Part shown: in pieces, positions 54,222 to 61,937 of the stretch
Layout: each line of letters opens with the position of its first letter
Numbering within the stretch: position 1 is the stretch's first letter
Origin: Thiotrichales bacterium
Lineage (GTDB): Bacteria; Pseudomonadota; Gammaproteobacteria; HK1
Direction: 5' to 3'
DNA: 64,000 nt
Assembly (NCBI GenBank): GCA_026709935.1
Contig: JAPOSC010000004.1
Location: forward strand, 62,789-126,788
Made by a program: the position numbers and the translations under genes
Notes under the pieces: model-generated
The model's database searches: none
What the model saw: the letters and a program-made list of their open reading frames with translations, nothing else
Told to the model about the DNA's origin: nothing

Positions 54222-55397
54222 ATGATCATGCACGGAACCACGACCTTGACGGACGCTCCATTGCGGACACCGCCGGCACACTCCAACGCGGTGGGGATCT
54301 GGCTGCTCGCATGCGCCGTGCTCGTCTACGCGATGGTCGTCGTGGGCGGCGTGACGCGGCTCACCGGATCCGGGCTCTCGATGGTCCGGTGGCATCCCGT
54401 ATCCGGGGTCCTGCCACCGGTGGGGGCAGAGGCGTGGCAGCACGAGTTCGACGCGTACCGAGCATCGCCCGAGTACCGGCTGGTCAATCGCGGGATGTCG
54501 CTGGCCGAGTTCAAGCGCATCTTCTGGATGGAGTACGCGCACCGTCTGCTGGGGCGCGGCATCGGCATCGCATTCCTGGCGCCATTTCTCGTCTTCCTGG
54601 CGATGCGCGCGATCCCGCGGGGAATGACTCCGCGTCTGGTCGGGGTATTCGTGCTCGGCAGCCTTCAGGGCGTGCTCGGCTGGTACATGGTGAGGAGCGG
54701 GCTCGTCGACGAACCCCGGGTGAGCCAGTACCGGCTCGCGGCCCACCTCTCGCTCGCGGTGGTGATCTACGTCTACCTCCTTGCGCTCGCGTTGCAGTTG
54801 CTCGGCCTCCGAGGCCCGACCGGGGTCGCCGCGACCCGTTCCGGCGCCATCCGGGGGCTGGCGCTCGCGGCGGGAGGGTCGGTGTTCGTCACCCTCGTGA
54901 TGGGCGCCTTCGTCGCCGGGCTGGAGGCCGGATACCTCCACCCCACGTTCCCGACGATGAGCGGGTACTGGATACCGCCCGGGATGTTCGAAGCCGCCCC
55001 GTGGTGGCGGAACTTCTTCGAGAATCCGGTCACGGCCCAGTTCACCCACCGGGTGCTGGCGTTCGTGAGCGGCGCCGCCGTCTTCGCGGCCTGGGTCGCG
55101 AGCCTCGGGGCCCACGTGCCGCGCCGCGCCCGCCTCTGGGCTCACGCCAGCCTCGCCGCGGTCGTCGTCCAGATCGGGCTCGGAATCTCCACCCTGCTGT
55201 TCCATGTCCCGATCCCGCTGGCCGCGGGCCATCAGGCGGGAGCGATCGCGTTGCTGACGTGCCTGACAGGGTTGTATCTCGCCACCCGGACCCCGAGACT
55301 TGCCCCCGCGTTGTCCACCGGGCGCGCGTATGCCTGGTTTTCTCAGGGCACGCGAAGGCGTGGAGATAGTGAGAAATGCGCATCAAGACGTATGTGA
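54222..55397 (+). CDS. ctaA: Heme A synthase (CtaA/COX15)
   Basis: A 391-aa inner-membrane protein that oxidises heme O to heme A for cytochrome oxidase. ATG 54222 (or 54228) is chosen. About eight transmembrane segments and the heme-ligand histidines are seen in MEYAHRLLGRG, LAAHLSLAVVIY, QFTHRVLAFVSG and AAGHQAGAIALL. VGGVTRLTGSGLSMVRWHPVSGVLPP is typical of the COX15-like type. The last ~16 residues (GTRRRGDSEKCASRRM) and the stop codon are encoded inside a gene-end repeat and are not family-conserved. Confidence 0.92.
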   Translation: MIMHGTTTLTDAPLRTPPAHSNAVGIWLLACAVLVYAMVVVGGVTRLTGSGLSMVRWHPVSGVLPPVGAEAWQHEFDAYRASPEYRLVNRGMSLAEFKRIFWMEYAHRLLGRGIGIAFLAPFLVFLAMRAIPRGMTPRLVGVFVLGSLQGVLGWYMVRSGLVDEPRVSQYRLAAHLSLAVVIYVYLLALALQLLGLRGPTGVAATRSGAIRGLALAAGGSVFVTLVMGAFVAGLEAGYLHPTFPTMSGYWIPPGMFEAAPWWRNFFENPVTAQFTHRVLAFVSGAAVFAAWVASLGAHVPRRARLWAHASLAAVVVQIGLGISTLLFHVPIPLAAGHQAGAIALLTCLTGLYLATRTPRLAPALSTGRAYAWFSQGTRRRGDSEKCASRRM

Positions 55398-55500
55398 AGA
55401 AGACGAGCATTCAGCCGCATTTCTCACAAGTCGCTCGAACCGGAGCCATCCAAGCCTGAGCGGTTATTCGGTGCTTGCTTGGAACTGGCGAGAGATCCGG
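55369..55500 (+). repeat. Gene-end repeat downstream of ctaA
   Basis: Perfect 12-bp arms GTGAGAAATGCG (55369-55380) and CGCATTTCTCAC (55416-55427) enclose a 35-base loop containing the ctaA stop. The linker CTCGAACCGGAGCCATCC follows (from 55434). Same orientation as ctaA and sixA. Confidence 0.85.
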
Positions 55501-55540
55501 GTGAGTTGTGCGTCTGAACATTGAGGGGAACCGATCACCG

Positions 55541-56056
55541 ATGAAGCGCCGCGAACTGCTCATTCTCCGCCACGCCAAATCCGCGTGGGATACCGGTGCG
55601 CCCTCCGACTTCGATCGACCGCTTGCGGTGCGCGGGCTCAAGGCGACGCAGCGGATCGGTCGCTATATCGCAGAGACGGGACTGATACCCGATGCGATCG
55701 TCTGCTCCACCGCGACCCGCGCGGTCCAGACGGTGCTCGGAGCGGCGCAGTCCGGCGGCTTCACGCTCCGGCCCGTGCGTTTCGAAAACGCGATCTACGA
55801 GGCGAGCCTCAAGACCCTTCTCGGGGTACTGGGCAACTGCAACCCGCAAGCGCACCGCACGATGATCGTCGGACACAATCCGGGACTCGAGTATCTGATC
55901 GACCACCTCGCGGGCGGCGTTCCGGTGCCCGGGGACGGAAAGCTGATGCCCACCGCCGCGCTCGCGCGCGTCGACCTTCCCACGAACTGGCACGGGCTCG
56001 AACGCGGCCAGGGCAAGCTCCTCGGACTCACCCGGGTGCGCGACCTCGACGACTGA
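55541..56056 (+). CDS. SixA-like histidine phosphatase
   Basis: A 171-aa protein of the histidine phosphatase (phosphoglycerate-mutase-like) superfamily, SixA group, which in E. coli dephosphorylates histidine-phosphotransfer proteins. Start ATG 55541, with GAGGGGAA upstream. Catalytic His is in LILRHAKSAWD; CSTATRAVQT and IVGHNPGLEYLI supply the second Arg and His. Its stop codon abuts a tandem array of gene-end repeats. Confidence 0.88.
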   Translation: MKRRELLILRHAKSAWDTGAPSDFDRPLAVRGLKATQRIGRYIAETGLIPDAIVCSTATRAVQTVLGAAQSGGFTLRPVRFENAIYEASLKTLLGVLGNCNPQAHRTMIVGHNPGLEYLIDHLAGGVPVPGDGKLMPTAALARVDLPTNWHGLERGQGKLLGLTRVRDLDD

Positions 56057-56430
56057 GCGGACCTTCGATCCCTGCGGGGAACTAGTGGGAAATGCGCGTC
56101 AAGGCGTATGGGAGGGAGACGCGCATTGGGCCGCATTTCCCACCGGCCCTCGAACCGGAGCCGTCCAGACCTGAGCGGACCTTCGATCCTTGCCGGGAAC
56201 TGGTGGGAAATGCGCGTCAAGGCGTATGGGAGGGAGACGCGCATTGGGCCGCATTTCCCACCGGCCCTCGAACCGGAGCCGTCCAGACCTGAGCGGACCT
56301 TCGATCCTTGCCGGGAACTGGTGGGAAATGCGCGTCAAGGCGTATGGGAGGGAGACGCGCATTGGGCCGCATTTCCCACCGGCCCTCGAACCGGAGCCGT
56401 CCCTCGATTCTTGCGGAGAACTGGTGGGAA
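56053..56430 (+). repeat. Tandem array of 118-bp gene-end repeats downstream of sixA-like gene
   Basis: Units start at 56053, 56171 and 56289 (exact 118-bp period), followed by a partial unit. Each contains GTGGGAAATGCG and CGCATTTCCCAC arms (first pair 56085-56096 and 56132-56143). Relative to the ctaA and ada copies, the fourth base of the left arm and its partner both changed (A-T to G-C). The array begins at the sixA stop codon. Confidence 0.9.
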
Positions 56431-56510
56431 ATCCGGGGCCAGGGTCGGCTGCCGCGGCGGGTACCGCGTCTGCTACATTGCGCGCGCCTTGCGTCATGGA
56501 GAGAAGAAAG

Positions 56511-57332
56511 ATGTATGCGGTGCCGACCGCTGAGGCGGGTGGCGGCGAGTGCCTGCTGGGGGCCGGAGATCCCGATCCGGTCGAAGTGGTGCGGCCGTCC
56601 GGCGCCTCGCCCTTCTTCCTGACCTGCGAGCACGCGGGGCGGGAGTTCCCCGCCCGTCTGGGCACACTCGGCCTGACCGGACCCGATCTCGACCGGCACA
56701 TCGCGTGGGACATCGGGGCGGCGGCGGTCGCGCGCGGGCTTTCCGAGCGGCTCGACGCGACCCTGGTGCTGCAGCGGTACTCCCGGCTGGTGGTGGACTG
56801 CAACCGGGTCCCGGATGCGGACGACTTCGTGACCGAGTTGAGCGAAGACACCCTCATTCCCGGCAACCGCGGCCTGAGCGACGCCGAGATCGACACGCGA
56901 GCGGCCGAGATCTTCCATCCCTATCACGACCGCATCCACGATCTGCTCGAAGCGCGGGTCGCGGCGGACCGGCTCACCGTCGTCGTCTCGGTGCATACGT
57001 GCACGCCGGTGTATCACGGCGTGCATCGGCCCTGGCATATCGGCGTGATGTACGAGCACGACGACCGGCTCGCCCGCGCGATGCTGGCCGTACTACGCGA
57101 GGAAGGCGAGGAGGCGGGGCTCGTGGTGGGCGACAACGAGCCCTACTTCATGACCTCGGACACGGATTACTCGATGCCGCGGCATGGACAGGGCCGGGGA
57201 GTCCCCCACGTCGGATTCGAGATCCGCCAGGATCTCGTCGAGAGCGCGCCCGGACAACACGAATGGGCCGAGCGGATGGAGCGGGTGCTGCGCGAATCGC
57301 TGGGACGTTTGAAGCGGGCGGGCGAGGTTTGA
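56511..57332 (+). CDS. N-formylglutamate amidohydrolase family protein
   Basis: A 273-aa zinc-dependent hydrolase of the FGase family. ATG 56511 has GGAG 9 nt upstream; ATG 56496 is an alternative. FFLTCEHAGREFP, HIAWDIGAAAVARGLSERLDATLVLQRYSRLVVDCNR and VSVHTCTPVYHG carry the conserved Glu, His and Asp positions. Classical members release glutamate in the histidine-utilisation pathway; no hut genes are present, so another N-acyl amino acid is possible. Confidence 0.88.
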   Translation: MYAVPTAEAGGGECLLGAGDPDPVEVVRPSGASPFFLTCEHAGREFPARLGTLGLTGPDLDRHIAWDIGAAAVARGLSERLDATLVLQRYSRLVVDCNRVPDADDFVTELSEDTLIPGNRGLSDAEIDTRAAEIFHPYHDRIHDLLEARVAADRLTVVVSVHTCTPVYHGVHRPWHIGVMYEHDDRLARAMLAVLREEGEEAGLVVGDNEPYFMTSDTDYSMPRHGQGRGVPHVGFEIRQDLVESAPGQHEWAERMERVLRESLGRLKRAGEV

Positions 57333-57627
57333 GTCGTTCGATCCGGCGCCGGGGCTCGCCGCGATACATCCGGATTGGCCGATGTTCCGCAACGCCGCCC
57401 CGACCGCGGGGTGCACGACCATGGCGCCACCGCGCAGACCGCGCATGAATTCACGCGTCGAGCCCCTCGCCTACATCGGAGGTACCGCAGGTCGACAGAC
57501 GGCGCGCAAGGATCGGGCCCACAATATCGAACGATCGAATTGCAACCCGACCGAGCCGGACAACGAGCGGTCTAGTTGCGGCCCACACGTGCCAGCCACA
57601 TAATGCGCCCGAAGGGAGGTCTCCGCG

Positions 57628-57837
57628 TTGGAAATCAAAGCCACTATCATCACCGCTGCCTTGGCGCTCGCCGGTCTGCAGATCGGGCTGTTCGCCTGGC
57701 TCAAGGCCGACATCGGCGCGCTGGGCGACCGGATGGTCATGGTCGAGCGCGAGGTCGCCTTCATGCGCGGTCAGTTCTCCGTGGCCTTTCCCACGGTGAA
57801 GCCGCCCAAGACCACCGGGGAAGGCGGTTCCGAGTAG
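57628..57837 (+). CDS. Small membrane protein of unknown function
   Basis: A 69-aa protein from TTG 57628, with GGGAGG 8 nt upstream. Residues 5-26 (ATIITAALALAGLQIGLFAWL) form one transmembrane segment, followed by a short amphipathic helix (DRMVMVEREVAFMRGQF) and a Pro/Lys-rich tail. No family recognised; similar small anchor-plus-coil proteins are common beside transport or holin-like genes. Confidence 0.55.
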   Translation: MEIKATIITAALALAGLQIGLFAWLKADIGALGDRMVMVEREVAFMRGQFSVAFPTVKPPKTTGEGGSE

Positions 57838-57927
57838 ACGATCCTCGCGTATCGCGGGGTACGCCGAGCCGGTCGCAACCACCGAATCAATTCGTGGTGC
57901 GGGATCCCCTCCGGGCAGACGAACCTT

Positions 57928-58452
57928 TCACTCTGGAGCGCCCGCCGTTCCTCCGAGCGCAAGCAGGCGGTCGAAGGCGAGCCGGGAGTCCGGGGTCACG
58001 GGCTCGACCTCGCCGGCGGTGATCGCCTCGACGGTGTGGAATGCCACACTCTCCACCTCCTCGGCCTGGAGCATGAACGGCCCTTCGTGGACGCAGGTGA
58101 ACACCCGCCCGAAGCAGCGGTTGCGCTCGTCCTCGTAGTAGAAGTCGAGTTTCTGCTCCAGCACCGTGTCGCGGATCCCGAGTTCCTCCTGCGCCTCGCG
58201 CTTCGCGCTCTCCTCGTACGACTCGCCGGCCGCGACGACCCCGCCCGCCGCGAGGTCGTAGTAGCTCGGATACATGTCCTTGATCGCGGTACGGCGCTGC
58301 ACGAGCACCCGTCCCGCGCGGTCGAAGACGAAGATGTAGGTCGCACGATGCGGCAGGTTCTCGCTGCGCACGCGGTGGCGCGGCACCTCCGCCACCGGAC
58401 GGTTCTCGCCGTCGACGACCATGACGATTTCCTGGCTGGACAAGGCGGGCAT
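57928..58452 (-). CDS. Nudix hydrolase (YfcD-like)
   Basis: A 174-aa Nudix hydrolase. The Nudix box GGVVAAGESYEESAKREAQEELGI is complete (about residues 71-94). HRATYIFVFDRAGRVLVQRRTAIKDMYPSYYDLA resembles the YfcD/isopentenyl-diphosphate-isomerase-like subgroup. The substrate is unknown. It lies 141 bases downstream of the mod gene on the same strand. Confidence 0.92.
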   Translation of the reverse strand: MPALSSQEIVMVVDGENRPVAEVPRHRVRSENLPHRATYIFVFDRAGRVLVQRRTAIKDMYPSYYDLAAGGVVAAGESYEESAKREAQEELGIRDTVLEQKLDFYYEDERNRCFGRVFTCVHEGPFMLQAEEVESVAFHTVEAITAGEVEPVTPDSRLAFDRLLALGGTAGAPE

Positions 58453-58593
58453 CGCAACGTTGCTCCTGCCGGACGGTTCGGGAGTCCGGTGCGCCGGAGG
58501 GTACCCCGCTTCCGGGCGGGCGGTGGTCGAATGCTTCAGAAACGCTTGAGGAGGAGGGATTTCACGAAAGGGATGGTCATCGGACGATTCCTG

Positions 58594-61554
58594 TCACACC
58601 CGGATCACTTTCATCACTTCATCGCCGAGGTGGTTGATGACCTTGACGGCGATGCGGCCGGATTGAGGCTTGGGAAAGATGCGGGAGATATCGCGGTGGA
58701 GCGTCGCCCAGGCGTCGGGGTCGATCTCGGCCTTGAGGGTGGTCTTGAGGGACTGGTAGGGGTCGCTGGCGCCGAGGAAGTAGGCGTGGCGGACGAAGAA
58801 GCTCTCCTCGTTGTAGTCGGTGTCGATGAACCAGCAGGCGATGCCTTCCGGACCGTCGGAGCGAACCTCGCCGGTGTTGGGGTGGAATACGTCCACGCCG
58901 TTGATCCTGACCTGAATATGGCTGCCATCCGCTTCGAGGACGTCGATATCAGGCTCGCCGAAGACGACGAAGAGATTGCCCTTGCCGGTGTTCTTGAGGT
59001 CCTCCGCCATGTGGAGATCGGCGTTCATGCGGGCCTTGAGGATGGGAATGCGGCCGAGCCCGGCGAAGTCCGACGATCGCGCGTCGTAGCTGAAGGCGCA
59101 AGCGACGAGTACGTCGAAGTCGGCCTCGGCGGCCTCGCGAACGGCAGCAACAAGGTCGGGGCGGGATACCGTGCCGAACTCCGGGCCCACGAAGATCGCC
59201 GCCCGTCTCTCGGGGCCGGCGCGCTCATCATCGTCCCCGCCACCGCCTTCGACGTAACGCCCCTCTGCGCATACGTACTGGCCCGGCCAGGGAACGAGAG
59301 TGGCGAACGTCAGCCTGTCTTCCTTGTGGGCCTGCTGGACACCGGTGCTCTTGAGGTTCTCGAGAATCATCGGCACGAAATCGGCTTCTCTTCCGTAGAA
59401 GCCTCTGGCGTCCGCCGCCTTGTCGATCAGGCCGTCATTCTCGTCCACCCCCAGCATACGGTGCGGGGAAAGGCTTTCGACTGTGAAGGGTCCGGCGGTA
59501 CGGACGATCTTCCGGTCTTCATAAGGGCGATCGTAGAGATACTCGAACTCGGCCCGGGCCGCGATGGATGCGTCGATCTCCCTCTGGCGGGCGATACGGG
59601 CTTCCCACCAACGGCGGTGCAGGTCGGTGACTGCGCGCGTCCACTGGTCACGGGTGTGATCAGGGACATCGTCCAGCGTATAGCTCCGACCCAGTTCGCG
59701 ATTCAGAACGAGAAGGGCCGCTGCCCGCTCGTCCTCAGTGCTTCCGCCCCGGAGCCTGTCCCATGCCTTGATCGCTGCTTCAGACCACGGGTCACCCGGT
59801 TCCCGTGGGATCTCCCATTCTTCCCAGCTCCGATCGAGTGCGGCATTCAACTCGGCGCGCAGAGGCTCCAGCGTCTCCTGGTGCTTCTCCCAGATGACGT
59901 CGATCTCGGCGTTGTTGGCGATGGACTTGAGGGTGATGTGGGGCACCCGCTCGTAGACGAAGCCCTGGCGGATTCGCCCGTAGGTGGGGGCGCTGCTGGG
60001 CGCGGTGCGGGTGATCTCCGCTTCCTTCCGCTGCCCGTCCTTGCTGTCCGCAAGCAGGTAGAAGGGATAGCGGGCGCCCATGATACGGGCACGGGCGAGG
60101 GCCAGGGCCACGCGGGAGGTGTCGATCGTGATCCAGCGGCGGCCCCACTGCTCGGCGACATAGGCGGTAGTGCCGGAGCCGCAGGTGGGATCGAGGACCA
60201 AGTCACCGGAGTCGGTTGCCATGAGGATGCAGCGTTCAATCACCCGCGTCGATGTCTGTACCACATAAGTCTTTGGTTCTCCGAAGCCGCTTTGTCGAGT
60301 ATCGGACCAGAAGTTATTTACCGGAAAAGCGGCGAAGTCATCTAGGTAACGCACATAGGTTAAGGTTTTTCCAATTCCAGCTAAGCGATTGGCCTTCTGG
60401 AGTCGACCTGAACCTACGACGTTCGTTTTCCATCCCCCTTTATTTATCTTGTATTCCTTGCCTTCATGAAATACTGGTTGTTGGGTAGTTGGTGCACCCG
60501 TTTGGGATGTGAATTGATCGTACCGGAAAGGGCGTTCGTCGTCCTCGACTGAACTTTGACCTATAGCCCGCCGAAGTCCCTGCGAGTCTTCGGCGTATCG
60601 ATATTGATCTGTCCCATCGTCTCTCAACTTTTTTTGTCTATACGGCTGCCGATACTTGACGGTTTTATAATCTCGTGCATACCAGAGAATGATGTCGTAC
60701 ACACCAGCGACCGTTTTGGTTCCGACTGCGGGACTACCTGCGCCACTTGTCTTCAAGAACGCAATTTCCGATACAAACTGCTGTGCACCGAATACTTCAT
60801 CCAGAACGGAACGGATCAAGTGCACATTCTCATCACCAATCTGCACGAACACGGAGCCGCTGTCCGTCAGCAGATCCCGCGCCACCGTCAACCGATCCCG
60901 CAGATAGGTAAGGTACGAGTGGATACCGTCGCGCCACGTATCCCGGAACGCCTTGACCTGCTCCGGCTCCCGGGTGATGTGCTCGGCCTTGCCGTCTCTC
61001 ACGTCACGGCTGGTCGTGGACCACTGGAAGTTGGAGTTGAACTTGATGCCGTAGGGTGGGTCGATGTAGATACACTGCACCTGACCGCGAAGCCCTTCGC
61101 GTTCGGCCAATGAGGCCATCACCTGAAGGCTGTCGCCCAGGATCATGCGATTGCTCCAGTTGGCATCGTGCTGGTAGAACTCCGTACCAACCGCGCCTTC
61201 CGGGAGGCCGTTGAAGTCGGCGAAGAGGTCGATCTGCTCGCGGGACGATTCGCTGTCCGCCCCGCCGTGTCGAATCAGATCGTCAATCAGGGCCTTGGGG
61301 TGCACCTTCTCCTGGATGTAGAGCGGTGGCGCCTGCACGATCAGATCCGACCAGTCCTGGGTGTCCTTGCCGCGCCACACAAGCTGCGGGTCGAGATCCC
61401 GATTGCGCCGTTCGTAGGCAACCTGGATGGGATCCAGCTCCGTATCCCGCATGACGGGCTGGTACTCGGCGGTCGGGATGTTCCGGCGCCTCGTCCCTTC
61501 GTGGGTCAGCGTCTCCACGGATTTCAGATGCCGCCGGTTTGGTCTTCGGGCCAT
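58594..61554 (-). CDS. mod: Type III restriction-modification DNA methyltransferase (Mod)
   Basis: A 986-aa N6-adenine methyltransferase, long for a Mod. ATG 61554 (GGAAG upstream) opens MARRPNRRHLKSVE. Motif IV IDPPYGIKFNS (about residue 164) precedes motif I LDPTCGSGTTAYVAEQ (about residue 454), the beta-class order; the target-recognition region between them is visibly richer in A+T. The C-terminal ~450 residues form a large additional domain that includes a VFGEPDIDVLEADG segment. It is the last gene of the res-PIN-mod operon and starts 11 bases after the PIN gene. Confidence 0.93.
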   Translation of the reverse strand: MARRPNRRHLKSVETLTHEGTRRRNIPTAEYQPVMRDTELDPIQVAYERRNRDLDPQLVWRGKDTQDWSDLIVQAPPLYIQEKVHPKALIDDLIRHGGADSESSREQIDLFADFNGLPEGAVGTEFYQHDANWSNRMILGDSLQVMASLAEREGLRGQVQCIYIDPPYGIKFNSNFQWSTTSRDVRDGKAEHITREPEQVKAFRDTWRDGIHSYLTYLRDRLTVARDLLTDSGSVFVQIGDENVHLIRSVLDEVFGAQQFVSEIAFLKTSGAGSPAVGTKTVAGVYDIILWYARDYKTVKYRQPYRQKKLRDDGTDQYRYAEDSQGLRRAIGQSSVEDDERPFRYDQFTSQTGAPTTQQPVFHEGKEYKINKGGWKTNVVGSGRLQKANRLAGIGKTLTYVRYLDDFAAFPVNNFWSDTRQSGFGEPKTYVVQTSTRVIERCILMATDSGDLVLDPTCGSGTTAYVAEQWGRRWITIDTSRVALALARARIMGARYPFYLLADSKDGQRKEAEITRTAPSSAPTYGRIRQGFVYERVPHITLKSIANNAEIDVIWEKHQETLEPLRAELNAALDRSWEEWEIPREPGDPWSEAAIKAWDRLRGGSTEDERAAALLVLNRELGRSYTLDDVPDHTRDQWTRAVTDLHRRWWEARIARQREIDASIAARAEFEYLYDRPYEDRKIVRTAGPFTVESLSPHRMLGVDENDGLIDKAADARGFYGREADFVPMILENLKSTGVQQAHKEDRLTFATLVPWPGQYVCAEGRYVEGGGGDDDERAGPERRAAIFVGPEFGTVSRPDLVAAVREAAEADFDVLVACAFSYDARSSDFAGLGRIPILKARMNADLHMAEDLKNTGKGNLFVVFGEPDIDVLEADGSHIQVRINGVDVFHPNTGEVRSDGPEGIACWFIDTDYNEESFFVRHAYFLGASDPYQSLKTTLKAEIDPDAWATLHRDISRIFPKPQSGRIAVKVINHLGDEVMKVIRV

Positions 61555-61565
61555 TCGTACTTCCT

Positions 61566-61937
61566 TTAGTCGCCTTCGAACAACGTTACGCCGAGATCTT
61601 CGGCAACTCCATGCAGCCTTGCATCCCGGGTCCACAACGATACATCGACCTGGTGCAAAGCCGAGCACAGGAGATGAAAGTCGATGAAGCCGACGCCCCG
61701 TCCCATGAGCCTTTCGGATTCGATGAGGGAGAGGACGGGTTCGTGCGCCGATTCGGGAATCCGGGGCAGCTCGTGAAGATCGCGCAAGACCGTTTCCCGG
61801 TTTGACAGGTTGCCGCACGCGAGCTCCCCGAGCACCATGGAATGCATGAAAATGCCTTTCATCTCCAGATGGTGGAGGAGTTGCGGTTCGGGGTCTCGAA
61901 AGTGATCGACCCATACCGATGTGTCGACGAGGATCAT
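61566..61937 (-). CDS. PIN-domain ribonuclease, VapC-like
   Basis: A 123-aa PIN domain protein, the usual VapC length. It begins MILVDTSVWVDHFRDPEPQLL (first catalytic Asp at residue 5), with the acidic GELACGN, FIDFHLLCSALH and WTRDARLHGVAEDLGV positions conserved, so it should be an active RNase. Its ATG overlaps the res stop (ATGA) and its stop lies 11 bases before mod. No VapB-like antitoxin gene precedes it. Confidence 0.9.
   Translation of the reverse strand: MILVDTSVWVDHFRDPEPQLLHHLEMKGIFMHSMVLGELACGNLSNRETVLRDLHELPRIPESAHEPVLSLIESERLMGRGVGFIDFHLLCSALHQVDVSLWTRDARLHGVAEDLGVTLFEGD

Noticed and set aside
56053-56430. CRISPR array
   Set aside because: Units are contiguous and nearly identical along all 118 bases, with no unique spacers and no cas genes.
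56092-56622. Several overlapping small frames in the tandem repeat after sixA
   Set aside because: They arise from the 118-bp repeat, which is not a multiple of three, and repeat the same peptide in shifted frames.
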